Positions 35,291 to 43,937 of a stretch of DNA of 64,000 nt are shown here, piece after piece. The notes under the pieces were generated by a model that was given only the letters and a program-made list of their open reading frames with translations, did no database searches and was not told the DNA's origin. The first letter of the stretch is position 1. Each line of letters opens with the position of its first letter. This DNA is from Cypionkella sinensis (GTDB lineage: Bacteria > Pseudomonadota > Alphaproteobacteria > Rhodobacterales > Rhodobacteraceae). Both the position numbers and the translations under genes were made by a program. The DNA is taken from the NCBI RefSeq assembly GCF_042646385.1, contig NZ_JBHRTO010000001.1, forward strand, positions 930,001-994,000, given 5' to 3'.

Positions 35291-36106
35291 TCATACCGCC
35301 GGGTTATCACGCTGAAAGATCCAGTCGTGATCGGGGTCGTTCTGAAACCGCCAGTTGCGGCGGGGCCCCGCCATGACGTTCAGATAATACATCTCATAGC
35401 CATAGGGGGTGCCGCAGGGGTGATGGCCTTTTGGCACCAGCGTCACATCGTGGTTTTTCACCGCCATGGTTTCGTCCAAAGACCCATCCTCGGTGTAGAC
35501 GCGCTGGATGCCATAGCCCTGCGCCGGGTTCAGGCGCATGTAATAGGTCTCCTCCAGATAGGTCATGCGGGGGAAATCGTCTTCGTCGTGACGATGGCTG
35601 GGATAGGATGACCAGTTGCCTTGCGGGGTGAACACCTCTGTCACCAACAGGCTATCGGCGACATCCAGCGCCTCCATCGCGATGTTGTTGATAAAGCGCG
35701 TGTTTGCGCCGATGCCGCGCTGGGTTAGCGTGATGCCTGCGGGGCCGATCTGCGCCGCTTTGTGGCCGGACTTACCGGGAGCGGTGCAGACCGCCAGCGT
35801 GCAGGCCGTGGTGGCGGTGGCGTGCCAGTCGCTGCCGTTCGGGACATAGAGGCAATGCGGCGGGGTTTTCTCGAAGACATCCATACGATCGCCGAGGATG
35901 CCCCAATCTTGGCCTGCGGCACGGATATGTGCCTTGCCTTCGACCAGCACGAGGATCACTTCACGGTCGCCAGTAATCTCGGCGGCTGATTCCCCCGGTT
36001 GCAAGCGGTAAAGTCCAAAGCCGACATAGCCCCAGCCCGCGCTTTCGGGCGTGATGTCATGCACCTTGCCCGAAGTTCCATTCGGTTTCCGCAGCAACTG
36101 AGTCAT
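35291..36106 (-). CDS. iolB: 5-deoxy-glucuronate isomerase
   Basis: 271 residues from ATG 36106. IolB converts 5-deoxy-glucuronate to 5-dehydro-2-deoxy-gluconate in inositol catabolism. The cupin features are seen in TEVFTPQGNWSSYPSHRHDE (metal-binding histidines) and YYMRLNPAQGYGIQRVY, with GHHPCGTPYGYEMYYLNVMA near the end. An ATG at 36112 overlaps the Shine-Dalgarno AGAGAGG, so 36106 is preferred. Its ribosome-binding site comes from the repeat element at 36107-36158. Last gene of the iol operon. Confidence 0.95.
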   Translation of the reverse strand: MTQLLRKPNGTSGKVHDITPESAGWGYVGFGLYRLQPGESAAEITGDREVILVLVEGKAHIRAAGQDWGILGDRMDVFEKTPPHCLYVPNGSDWHATATTACTLAVCTAPGKSGHKAAQIGPAGITLTQRGIGANTRFINNIAMEALDVADSLLVTEVFTPQGNWSSYPSHRHDEDDFPRMTYLEETYYMRLNPAQGYGIQRVYTEDGSLDETMAVKNHDVTLVPKGHHPCGTPYGYEMYYLNVMAGPRRNWRFQNDPDHDWIFQRDNPAV

Positions 36107-36158
36107 GGTCATCCTCTCTGCTCAAATATCCTCCGGGGTCTGGGGGGCGAGCCCCCAG
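36107..36158 (-). repeat. Hairpin-plus-leader element, copy 2 (iolE/iolB junction)
   Basis: On the minus strand a CTGGGGG/CCCCCAG hairpin (36140-36158) is followed by GGATATTTGAGCAGAGAGG then ATGACC and the iolB ATG. It differs from copies 1 and 3 at a single core base (G for A after ATTT). It sits inside what is otherwise a tightly spaced operon, filling all but a few bases between iolE and iolB. Confidence 0.8.
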
Positions 36159-36162
36159 CCTT

Positions 36163-37059
36163 TTACTTATCCAGACCCGCCCGCTTGGCGAACCCCTTCA
36201 GACTGCGCAAGCCAAGACTTTGATATTCCATCGGCACCCGGACAGATGGATCTTGCTCGGCTTCGATCACCAGCCAGCCAGAATAGTTGTGCTGGGCCGC
36301 CACTTCGAGAACGCTGAAGAAATCCACCGCCCCCTCGGCATCGCCAGGCACGGTAAAGCTGCCACGGCGCACGCCTTCCAGAAAGGACAGGCCCTGCTCA
36401 CGCACTTCTGCCGCAATGGCAGGGCGGACGTTTTTGGCGTGGATATGGCCGACGCGCGCCATGTGCTTTTTCGCCACCCGCACCGGATCACCGCCGCCGA
36501 AATAGCAGTGGCCGGTGTCCAGCAGCAGATGGGTGTGCGGGCCGGTTTCGGCCATAAGGCGATCAATCTCCCACTCGGCCTCGACAATGGTGCCCATGTG
36601 GTGATGGTAGACCAGTTTGATACCTTGGGAAGCGCTAAATTCTGCGAGCGCTTCAATGCCTTGTCCGAACTTCTTCCACGCGGCATCGGGCAGATGCGGA
36701 CGGTCATTCACCGCTTTGGCGTCATCGCCGTGGATGGCGTTTGAGGTCTCGCAAACGATGATCACCTTGCAGCCCATGCCTTTCAGCAGGTCAAGATAGG
36801 GCTGCATCGCGGCCTTTTCGTCTTCGATGCTGTTCACCAACAGGTTGGTCGAGTGCCAGCCCGAGATGTATTTCAGCCCGCGCGGTTGGAACAACGCGTT
36901 CAAACCGTCCACCGTCAGCGGCATTTTATGGCCCTTTTCGATGCCATCAAAGCCAATTGCGGCAGTTTCATCCAGACATTGCTCCAGGCTGATATGCGCG
37001 CCAAGGCTGCGGTCGTCGTCGTTGGTCCATGCGATCGGGTTGGTGCCGTATTGGATCAT
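36163..37059 (-). CDS. iolE: Myo-inosose-2 dehydratase
   Basis: 298 residues from ATG 37059 with GAGGGA upstream. It dehydrates 2-keto-myo-inositol to 3D-trihydroxycyclohexanedione. The protein is a TIM-barrel of the xylose-isomerase-like group; metal-binding residues are expected in LVYHHHMGTIVEAE, HLLLDTGHCYFGGGD and GHIHAKNVRP, all present. The N-terminus (YGTNPIAWTNDDDRSLGAHI) is characteristic of IolE. It lies 33 bases after iolD. Confidence 0.96.
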   Translation of the reverse strand: MIQYGTNPIAWTNDDDRSLGAHISLEQCLDETAAIGFDGIEKGHKMPLTVDGLNALFQPRGLKYISGWHSTNLLVNSIEDEKAAMQPYLDLLKGMGCKVIIVCETSNAIHGDDAKAVNDRPHLPDAAWKKFGQGIEALAEFSASQGIKLVYHHHMGTIVEAEWEIDRLMAETGPHTHLLLDTGHCYFGGGDPVRVAKKHMARVGHIHAKNVRPAIAAEVREQGLSFLEGVRRGSFTVPGDAEGAVDFFSVLEVAAQHNYSGWLVIEAEQDPSVRVPMEYQSLGLRSLKGFAKRAGLDK

Positions 37060-37092
37060 GATATCCCTCAAATTTTAATCGCTGCCCGAACT

Positions 37093-38916
37093 TCAGTCCA
37101 CAAGCCGCTGATCTTTCAGTTTATTCTCGTAATTTTGCCGCGCGGCGTTTACCTCGGCGCGGGTCGAAACTTCCGGCACCCCGACATCCCACCACGTACC
37201 ACCGGCCTCGGTTCCGGGCCATGGATCGGTGTCGATCACCACCACTTGCGGGATTTTGGCGCCCTTGGCAGCATGCAGCGCAGCTTCCAACTCCGCAATC
37301 GTCGTGACTTTCACCGCATTCGCCCCCATCGCGGCAGCATGGGCGGCAAAGTCGATGTGGCTGTGGTTGACGTGATAGGATTGATCCAAAAGGTTGTTGA
37401 ACCCTGCCCCACCAGTGCCCTTTTGCAGCCGGTTGATGCAGCCATAGCCACGGTTATCGGTAATCACCACGGTGAACGCCACGCCCATCATCACGGCGGT
37501 GGCGAGTTCTGAGTTTGCCATCATATAGCTGCCATCGCCGAGCATACAGATCACGTCGGCGTCGGGCCGCGCCATCTTGATGCCCATCGCCCCGGCAATC
37601 TCATAGCCCATGCAGGAAAAGCCATATTCCATATGGTAGCCACCCACAGGCGCATCCCAGATCTTGTGCAACTCGCCCGGCATGGTGCCAGCGGCAGACA
37701 TCACCACCGTGGCCTTGCTGGCGGTGCGCTGCACAGCACCAATCACCTGCATATCGGTCGGCAAAGCGTTGCTGCTAGGTGCTGCCTTGACCGCTGCGGT
37801 GGCCGCCGCCCAATCGGCTTGCAGGCCGGGGATAGCAGGCCATTTCTGCGATCCCAAAGCCTTACCAATGGCTTGCAGCGCGATCTTCGCATCGGATGTA
37901 AGGTTCAAAGCGCCGTGTTTATAGGAATCATAGGCCGCGACGTTGATCGACAGGATGCGACGGTTCGGGTTTTTGAACAGCGACCACGATCCTGTGGTGA
38001 AATCCTGAAACCTTGTGCCAAGACCAATCACCAGATCGGCATTTTCGCAGACCGTGTTGGCACTAGACGCCCCCGTCACACCAACAGGTCCGAAGTTCAG
38101 CGCGTGGTCGAAATCGAGGCTGGATTTCCCGGCTTGCGTCTCCACCACGGGGATATTGTGGGCGGAGGCGAAGGCGGCCAAGGCGGACTCGGCGCCGGAA
38201 TAGATCACACCACCGCCGGCGACGATCACCGGGGATTTGGCGGATTGGATGGCAGCGATGGCCGCAGCCAACTCATCGGCATCGGCTTCGGGGCGGCGGA
38301 TTTTCCAGACTTTCGGCGTGAAAAAAGATTTGGGGTAATCAAAGGCTTCGGCCTGCACATCCTGACAGAAGGCCAAAGTCACCGGACCGCAGTCGGCGGG
38401 GTCGGTCATCACCCGCAAGGCCCGCGGCAGGGCTGTCAGGATATGTTCTGGGCGCGAGATACGGTCAAAATAACGGCTGACCGGGCGGAAGCAATCATTG
38501 GCGCTGATGGTCCCGTCGTTGAAATCCTCCAACTGCTGCAACACCGGATCGGGCGCGCGATTGGCGAACACATCGCCCGGAATGATCAGCACGGGCAAGC
38601 GGTTGGCAAAGGCCACGCCCGCCGCTGTCACCACGTTCAACGCCCCCGGCCCGATAGAGGTTGTCACGGCCATCGCACGGCGGCGCTTTTTCGCCTTGGC
38701 ATAGGCGATGGCGGCGTGGGCCATGGTCTGTTCGTTATGGCCGCGCCAGGTTGGGAATGTGTCCTTCGCGCCGTGCAAAGCCTCACCGATCCCGGCCACG
38801 TTACCGTGACCAAAGATCGCCCAGATGCCTTCGATAAAGCGCTCACCGTCCTCGGTCATCTGCACGGAAAGCCAGCGCACCATGGCTTGCGCTGCGGTCA
38901 AACGGATGGTGTTCAT
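37093..38916 (-). CDS. iolD: 3D-(3,5/4)-trihydroxycyclohexane-1,2-dione hydrolase
   Basis: 607 residues, a thiamine-diphosphate enzyme that opens the ring of the inositol intermediate. The cofactor glutamate is in WRGHNEQTMAHAA, and the Mg-ThDP motif is CMLGDGSYMMANSELATAVM through VITDN. The three-domain arrangement of the acetolactate-synthase family is complete. The start at 38916 overlaps the iolC stop by 4 bases. Upstream in-frame residues to 38955 are not part of the family. Confidence 0.96.
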   Translation of the reverse strand: MNTIRLTAAQAMVRWLSVQMTEDGERFIEGIWAIFGHGNVAGIGEALHGAKDTFPTWRGHNEQTMAHAAIAYAKAKKRRRAMAVTTSIGPGALNVVTAAGVAFANRLPVLIIPGDVFANRAPDPVLQQLEDFNDGTISANDCFRPVSRYFDRISRPEHILTALPRALRVMTDPADCGPVTLAFCQDVQAEAFDYPKSFFTPKVWKIRRPEADADELAAAIAAIQSAKSPVIVAGGGVIYSGAESALAAFASAHNIPVVETQAGKSSLDFDHALNFGPVGVTGASSANTVCENADLVIGLGTRFQDFTTGSWSLFKNPNRRILSINVAAYDSYKHGALNLTSDAKIALQAIGKALGSQKWPAIPGLQADWAAATAAVKAAPSSNALPTDMQVIGAVQRTASKATVVMSAAGTMPGELHKIWDAPVGGYHMEYGFSCMGYEIAGAMGIKMARPDADVICMLGDGSYMMANSELATAVMMGVAFTVVITDNRGYGCINRLQKGTGGAGFNNLLDQSYHVNHSHIDFAAHAAAMGANAVKVTTIAELEAALHAAKGAKIPQVVVIDTDPWPGTEAGGTWWDVGVPEVSTRAEVNAARQNYENKLKDQRLVD

Positions 38917-40814
38917 GCTTTTGCTCCTGCGCGGGCTGCATCCCAGATGCCGCAAAGGCGGCGGAAGTTTTCGGCCATTGTGGCAACGGCGGTGGCATCG
39001 TCAATCTGACCCGCGATCCATTGCCGGCCCACGTCGGCGTGAATGGTGCGGCCCACCGCAAACCCCTTCACCAGCGGGAAATCGGCGGCGAGTTTGAAGG
39101 AGGACGCCAGTTCAGCCTCGGATTGCCCCAGCCCCAGAATGACGATGCCTTGGGTATGGGCGTCGCGGCTGGTGATGGCGTCGCAGGTGGCAGCCCATGC
39201 CTCGCGCGTCTGCATCGGCTCCAGCTTCCACCAATCGGGGTAGATGCCGATGTCGTAGAACTGGCTGATCAGCTTGGCATTGGTGAAATCATCGACCGGG
39301 CCGACTTTCGACGGGATGATTTCCAGCAGCATTTCCAATCGGTTACGACGGCAAGCGTGGAACAGCCGGGTGATCACGGCCTCTTGCTGTGCTTGCATTT
39401 CAGGTTGGTCATCGGGGTGGCAGAAGCACAGCACCTTGACCACATCCTCCAGCGCCCATTCCGACAGGCCGCCGAAATCGGGGCCGATTTCAGGCTCCAA
39501 GGTCAAGGGACGCGAGCCGGGCCATTCGACTGGGCGACCGATCCAGAGGCCTTGGCCGGAGGCTTTATGCAGCGCCGATTTGCCCAGACGGTTATCGCAG
39601 AGCAGGCCATATCCTTCGCACCCCTGAGAGACGGATATGGTAGCTTCCAGACACAACTCTTTGAAACGGCCAATGTTTTCGGGATTAGCGCCGGGGATTT
39701 CTTCCAGTTGCGAGCGGTGATCATAGGCGAAGGCGCGCACTTCGGACCATTGCTTGCGGCGGTTGGTGGACCAGTGAATTTGCTCAAGCTCGGCATCCTT
39801 GCGCAAGGCCGGGGTTTTCACACCGCGTTCAAGGAAGAAATTCAACTCCTCAAGGCTGGGATAGGCCGGGGTGCAGCCGTGGCGCGATACCGCGAAAGCG
39901 CCGCAGGCATTGGCGTATTTCAGCGCCGTCGGCCAGTTTTCACCATCCAGCCAGCCTTTGGTCAGGCCCGACATGAAACCATCACCCGCGCCCAACACGT
40001 TGAACACTTCAATCGGGAAACCGGGGCCGGTCTGGCCCTGATCAAGGCTGTCGGGGATCGCCCCATCAAAGGCGGCGGCACCGGCGGCACCACGTTTGCA
40101 GACCAGCGTGGCGTTGGAGACTTTGCGCACAGCTTTCAGTGCGGTGATGGTGTCGGTGGAGCCGCCCGCGATGTGGAATTCTTCCTCAGTACCGACGATC
40201 AGATCGAAATAATGCAAGCTGGATTGCAACTTAGCGGTGACGGCTGCGGATTCGATAAAGCGGGACTCGCCATCACCATGCCCTGCCAGCCCCCAAAGGT
40301 TCGGGCGATAGTCAATGTCCAAAGCGGTCTTGGCACCATGCTTGCGCGCCAGTTTCAGCGCCTTCAGCACGGCGGCCTCGGTGTTGGCATGCGACAGATG
40401 CGTGCCGGTGACGATCAGCGAGCGGGTTTCGGCGATGAAGGATTCGTCAATATCATCCTCACACAGCGCCATGTCGGCACAGTTTTCGCGGTAGAAGATC
40501 AGCGGAAACTGCGTCTCGTCACGGATGCCAAGGATCACGAGGGCGGTCAGCCGCTGCGGATCGGTTTTCACACCGCGCACATCGACGCCTTCGCGCAGCA
40601 GTTCTTCGCGGATGAAACGGCCCATATGTTCGTCGCCAACGCGGGTGATTAGCGCCGATTTCAGCCCCAACCGCGCCGTGCCAGCGGCAATATTCGTGGG
40701 CGATCCGCCGATGTATTTCTGAAAACTGGCCATATCTTCCAGCCGCCCGCCGATCTGCGCGCCGTAAAGATCGACCGAGGAACGGCCGATGGTGATCGTG
40801 TCGAGCGTCTTCAT
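38913..40814 (-). CDS. iolC: Bifunctional 5-dehydro-2-deoxygluconokinase / DUF2090 (IolC-type fusion)
   Basis: 633 residues from ATG 40814. Residues 1 to about 325 are a PfkB-type sugar kinase (FQKYIGGSPTNIAAGTARLG; GAGDGF with the catalytic Asp in VFNVLGAGDGFMSGLTKG) that phosphorylates 5-dehydro-2-deoxygluconate. From about 340 to the end is DUF2090, an aldolase-like TIM-barrel domain (SEVRAFAYDHRSQLEEIPG, RLEMLLEIIPSK) that probably replaces the separate IolJ aldolase. No iolJ gene is in the window. First structural gene of the operon, 94 bases after iolR. Confidence 0.94.
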   Translation of the reverse strand: MKTLDTITIGRSSVDLYGAQIGGRLEDMASFQKYIGGSPTNIAAGTARLGLKSALITRVGDEHMGRFIREELLREGVDVRGVKTDPQRLTALVILGIRDETQFPLIFYRENCADMALCEDDIDESFIAETRSLIVTGTHLSHANTEAAVLKALKLARKHGAKTALDIDYRPNLWGLAGHGDGESRFIESAAVTAKLQSSLHYFDLIVGTEEEFHIAGGSTDTITALKAVRKVSNATLVCKRGAAGAAAFDGAIPDSLDQGQTGPGFPIEVFNVLGAGDGFMSGLTKGWLDGENWPTALKYANACGAFAVSRHGCTPAYPSLEELNFFLERGVKTPALRKDAELEQIHWSTNRRKQWSEVRAFAYDHRSQLEEIPGANPENIGRFKELCLEATISVSQGCEGYGLLCDNRLGKSALHKASGQGLWIGRPVEWPGSRPLTLEPEIGPDFGGLSEWALEDVVKVLCFCHPDDQPEMQAQQEAVITRLFHACRRNRLEMLLEIIPSKVGPVDDFTNAKLISQFYDIGIYPDWWKLEPMQTREAWAATCDAITSRDAHTQGIVILGLGQSEAELASSFKLAADFPLVKGFAVGRTIHADVGRQWIAGQIDDATAVATMAENFRRLCGIWDAARAGAKA

Positions 40815-40858
40815 GGGCCCCTCCCGAGGATTGGCGAGACTCACCTCGCCGCGCTATT

Positions 40859-40874
40859 TGGAATAAATATTCCA
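40859..40874. promoter_or_regulatory. IolR-type operator before iolC
   Basis: Inverted repeat TGGAATAAATATTCCA, with the GGAA-N6-TTCC form recalled for IolR of Sinorhizobium. It lies 45 bases before the iolC start, in the right place to block or overlap the promoter. A close copy lies before iolR at 41781-41796. Confidence 0.75.
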
Positions 40875-40908
40875 TTTTGGCCGCGACGGGAAGCGATTTC
40901 TTTGAAGC

Positions 40909-41736
40909 TTAGCCGCGCGCTGAACCCACAGCAACAGCAAGCGCAATTGCCAGCGCGAGAGTGGCGGAAAGCGAGCGGAACGCGCCGAAATCGACCTCCG
41001 GCACCGTCAAAATCGCGTCAGATGTGCGGGCCAGCGGGCTGGTGATCCGGTCGGTCAGGGCCACAACCGGCAAGCCGCGGGCGCGGGCATCCGCGGCAAG
41101 CGCGATGGTTTCCTCAGAGTAGGGCGCGAAGGTGATCGCCAGCACCGCATCGCCGGGGCGCAGGGCATGGCGGTGATCAAGTTTGCCGGTCCCCTCGTGC
41201 AGCATAGCGGGAACCGCCATCTTATCAAAAACATAGGCAAGATAAGACGCCACCGGATAGGCGCGTCGCAAGCCGATCACATGCAGAGTATCGGCGGCGG
41301 CCAGCAGTTTGACGGCCTGCGCCAAAGCCGCCTCATCCGCCGATTTCGCCAGCGCTTCCAGTGACAAACGGCCCGCTTCGATGAATTCGCCCAGCAGGGC
41401 TGATGGTGTGCCTGTGCCAGTTTGCTTGAGGTTTTCCAGACGGGTGGAATAGTCGGGAAATCCAGGCGCATAGGCATCGCGGAACAGCTTTTGCATCTCG
41501 GAAAAGCCGGAATAGCCCAAGATCTGACAAAACCGCATCAGCGCTGAGGGCGGCACGTCGGCCCCCGCCGCCAGTTCAGCCACTGTCGAGACCGCAATCC
41601 GGTCGATGTTGGCGGCGATATGATCGGCGCATTGGCGCAAGCGGCGCGGCAGGCCATCGGAAATTGCGGCAAGACGCTCGCGGAATTCCTCGATCGTGGC
41701 GGGGGGTGTCAGGTCGTCTGCGTCGGTGACGGTCAT
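40909..41736 (-). CDS. iolR: RpiR-family transcriptional regulator (probable IolR)
   Basis: 275 residues. The N-terminal RpiR helix-turn-helix (about 30-90: PRRLRQCADHIAANIDRIAV and VPPSALMRFCQILGYSGFSE) precedes an SIS sugar-phosphate-binding domain (AADTLHVIGLRRAYPVASYL; LAITFAPYSEETIALAADA). RpiR proteins of this type repress inositol genes and respond to a pathway intermediate. It is directly upstream of iolC on the same strand and both have the same palindrome before them, implying autoregulation. Gene name by context. Confidence 0.85.
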   Translation of the reverse strand: MTVTDADDLTPPATIEEFRERLAAISDGLPRRLRQCADHIAANIDRIAVSTVAELAAGADVPPSALMRFCQILGYSGFSEMQKLFRDAYAPGFPDYSTRLENLKQTGTGTPSALLGEFIEAGRLSLEALAKSADEAALAQAVKLLAAADTLHVIGLRRAYPVASYLAYVFDKMAVPAMLHEGTGKLDHRHALRPGDAVLAITFAPYSEETIALAADARARGLPVVALTDRITSPLARTSDAILTVPEVDFGAFRSLSATLALAIALAVAVGSARG

Positions 41737-41780
41737 GAGCGCGGCTTTATACTGCGATGGGTCATCACAGGGTAACGCTG

Positions 41781-41796
41781 TGGAACAAACATTCCA
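41781..41796. promoter_or_regulatory. IolR-type operator before iolR
   Basis: TGGAACAAACATTCCA, again GGAA-N6-TTCC, centred in a longer dyad (GCTG on the left and CAGC on the right). It lies 45 bases before the iolR start, the same distance as the other copy from iolC. Confidence 0.72.
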
Positions 41797-41800
41797 ACAG

Positions 41801-42304
41801 CTATTTCGCGGGCTGCGGATAGCGGCGGGCGAGAGCCTCGGCCACCGGAGGGGTCACGAATTTCGAGATATCGCCGCCCAGACGCGCGATTTCCTTCACA
41901 AGCTTTGAGGCAATCGCTTGCCTGCGGGCATCGGCCATCAGAAACACGGTTTCCACCGAGGCATCCATGGCGCGGTTCATGCCAACCATCTGGAACTCGT
42001 ACTCAAAATCCGCAACGGCCCGCAGGCCCCGCACGATCACCGAGGCGCCCACATCGCGGGCGCAGTCGATCAGCAAGTTTTCGAACGGATGCACAACGAT
42101 TTCGCCGCCGGTTTTGGCGAGGATGCCCGCGCATTCGGCTTCGACCATCGCCACCCGTTCTTCCAGTGTGAAGGCCGGGCCTTTGTCGCGATTGATGGCA
42201 ACACCGATCACCAAGCGATCAACCAGCGCCATTGCGCGCTGGATGATGTCGACATGACCCAAAGTAATCGGGTCAAATGTGCCCGGATAGAGACCGATAC
42301 GCAT
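41801..42304 (-). CDS. coaD: Phosphopantetheine adenylyltransferase
   Basis: 167 residues from ATG 42304. CoaD transfers AMP from ATP to 4'-phosphopantetheine, the penultimate step to coenzyme A. The nucleotidyltransferase motif is GTFDPITLGH (TxGH at 14-17), with VIVRGLRAVADFEYEFQMVG and SSK-type RQAIASKLVKEIA motifs following. The frame is open to 42340 but the chosen start gives the normal MRIGLYPG. It has no functional tie to iolR, whose promoter lies beyond its 3' end. Confidence 0.96.
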   Translation of the reverse strand: MRIGLYPGTFDPITLGHVDIIQRAMALVDRLVIGVAINRDKGPAFTLEERVAMVEAECAGILAKTGGEIVVHPFENLLIDCARDVGASVIVRGLRAVADFEYEFQMVGMNRAMDASVETVFLMADARRQAIASKLVKEIARLGGDISKFVTPPVAEALARRYPQPAK

Positions 42305-42330
42305 GGCATGTTCCTCGCCTAAGTCCGCGA

Positions 42331-42349
42331 CACGCAACAATATTGCGTG
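42331..42349. terminator. Short hairpin between the CBS gene and coaD
   Basis: CACGCAA-CAATA-TTGCGTG, a 7-bp perfect stem between two minus-strand genes. It may be a weak terminator for the CBS gene or a protein site near the coaD promoter; there is no T run. Confidence 0.35.
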
Positions 42350-42368
42350 CCGGGATGCAAGCGGTATT

Positions 42369-42803
42369 CTAGAAACCCTTGATCATGCCTTCCAGCGCGT
42401 CTTTCTCCATATGCAGTTCGGCCAGACGGGCTTTGACCACGTCGCCGATGGAGATCAGGCCGATCAACTCTTCGCCCTCGACGACCGGGATGTGGCGGAA
42501 GCGGCCGTCGGTCATCTTTTGCAGCACGTCGTTGGCGTTGTCATTCCGCGCGCAGGCGACGACTTTGGCGGTCATGATGGTGTCGACGTTTTCGTTCAGG
42601 CAGGCACCGCCGCGGCGGCCGATTTCGCGCACGATGTCGCGTTCGGACACGATTCCGGCCAGCTTTTTGCCATCGGGCGAGATCACCACGGCCCCGATGC
42701 GGCGGGCGGATAGCACTTCGGCGATGCGGCTGATTGCGGTGCCGGGTGGCAGGGTGACGACGCCATCATCGGATTTCGATTTCAGGATTTGGCTGACAAG
42801 CAT
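42369..42803 (-). CDS. CBS-domain pair protein
   Basis: 144 residues made of two CBS motifs (about 8-65 and 75-132) with nothing else. Features are GAVVISPDGKKLAGIVSERD followed by IVREIGRRG, and RFRHIPVVEGEELIGLISIG. Such stand-alone pairs bind adenosyl nucleotides and regulate partner proteins; the GIVSERDIVR and LIGLISIGDVVKARL ends are typical of the short alphaproteobacterial type. The partner is unknown. Confidence 0.9.
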   Translation of the reverse strand: MLVSQILKSKSDDGVVTLPPGTAISRIAEVLSARRIGAVVISPDGKKLAGIVSERDIVREIGRRGGACLNENVDTIMTAKVVACARNDNANDVLQKMTDGRFRHIPVVEGEELIGLISIGDVVKARLAELHMEKDALEGMIKGF

Positions 42804-42855
42804 GAAGAATCCTCCCTATCTGTCAGGACTAGCGTCAAGGCAGCGTAAGATTCTG

Positions 42856-43743
42856 TCAAGGAATTGCTTCAAGCCTTTGCATTTCTTTCTTAACCTCTAG
42901 CATAAGTTGCGCGGCAAAGCGGTTCAGCCGCTCCACCCGGCCATCATCGGCATGGCGGATCAGCCAGAAGCTGCGGGTCAGGTGGATGTGCTGCGGCAGA
43001 ATGCGAGTCAGTTCGGGGGCGGCGGGCAGCGCGAAATCATGCACAACGCCGATCCCTGCCCCGTGGCGCAGGAAGTTCAGTTGTACCGAGACGGAATTGC
43101 TGGCCAAGGGCGGTGCAGAGGCACCGATTTCGGTGAGGTAATCGAGTTCCTTGTCGAAGATCATGTCGGGGATATAGCCGACAAGGCGGTGGGCTTGCAG
43201 ATCGGCAAGGCTGCCAATCGGCGGATGTGTGGCAAGATACGCGTGGCTGGCGGCCAGATGCAGGTGATAGTCGGTCAGCTTTTGCACGGTCAGGCGACCC
43301 GCTTCGGGACGCGAGACGGCGATGGCCATGTCGGCCTCGCGCTTTGAGAGGTTAAAGACGCGGGGCAACGCCACGATCTGCACCTCCAGCCCCGGATTGG
43401 CGTCGCAGATGCGGGCGATGACTTGGGGCAGCAGGTAGTTGGCGCAGCCGTCGGGGGCACCGATGCGGATTTGCCCGGTGAGGCCTTCGGGGCCGGAAAG
43501 CGCCTCGGATGCGCCGTCGATGGCGGCCTCGGTGCGGATCGCGTGGGTCAGCAGGCGGGTGCCTTGTTCGGTCAGGCTGTAGCCCTGCGGCGTTTTCGCG
43601 AACAGGCGCGCATCCATCGATTCCTCCAGACGGGCGATGCGGCGGCCCACTGTGGCGGGGTCGATTTTCAACCGTCGCCCTGCCCCGGACAGACTTTCGC
43701 TGCGCGCCACGGCCAAGAACACCCGCAAATCATCCCAATCCAT
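42856..43743 (-). CDS. LysR-family transcriptional regulator
   Basis: 295 residues: winged helix-turn-helix (MDWDDLRVFLAVARSESLSG, RRLKIDPATVGRRIARLE) and a LysR substrate-binding domain (about 90-290). It is transcribed away from mmsA with 194 bases between the starts, the classic arrangement for a LysR regulator and its target. Two palindromes lie in that gap (43768-43781 and 43848-43861). The inducer is unknown; an acyl-CoA or semialdehyde-related compound would fit. Confidence 0.9.
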   Translation of the reverse strand: MDWDDLRVFLAVARSESLSGAGRRLKIDPATVGRRIARLEESMDARLFAKTPQGYSLTEQGTRLLTHAIRTEAAIDGASEALSGPEGLTGQIRIGAPDGCANYLLPQVIARICDANPGLEVQIVALPRVFNLSKREADMAIAVSRPEAGRLTVQKLTDYHLHLAASHAYLATHPPIGSLADLQAHRLVGYIPDMIFDKELDYLTEIGASAPPLASNSVSVQLNFLRHGAGIGVVHDFALPAAPELTRILPQHIHLTRSFWLIRHADDGRVERLNRFAAQLMLEVKKEMQRLEAIP

Positions 43744-43767
43744 CGCTGCGGCCTTTCAGAGACTGTT

Positions 43768-43781
43768 TTCCCAGATGGGAA
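43768..43781. promoter_or_regulatory. Palindrome TTCCCA-GA-TGGGAA near the lysR start
   Basis: Fits the T-N11-A frame of LysR sites plus dyad symmetry. It lies 25 bases before the lysR start codon, suggesting autoregulation. Confidence 0.5.
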
Positions 43782-43847
43782 TGACTTGTGGTTGCGGCGG
43801 CTTTTTCTGGCGCTTTCTACCAGATGTTGTGACGCATCGCGCAACCC

Positions 43848-43861
43848 TTGCAAAAATGCAA
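43848..43861. promoter_or_regulatory. Palindrome TTGCA-AAAA-TGCAA upstream of mmsA
   Basis: A perfect dyad 77 bases before mmsA, with direct TGCAAA repeats within it. It could be the activation site of the neighbouring LysR protein or resemble the TTTGCAAA-type sites of the propionyl-CoA regulators PccR/RamB. Confidence 0.5.
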
Positions 43862-43937
43862 AACCTGTTTGAAATCTTACCGCTACCCTTGGCGATTTCG
43901 CAAGGCTATTTTGGCGGCAACTTTTGGGAGAAATGCG

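Noticed and set aside
39021..40652. A 543-codon plus-strand frame opposite iolC
   Set aside because: Antisense to a complete kinase-DUF2090 protein; composition is typical of a reverse-strand shadow.
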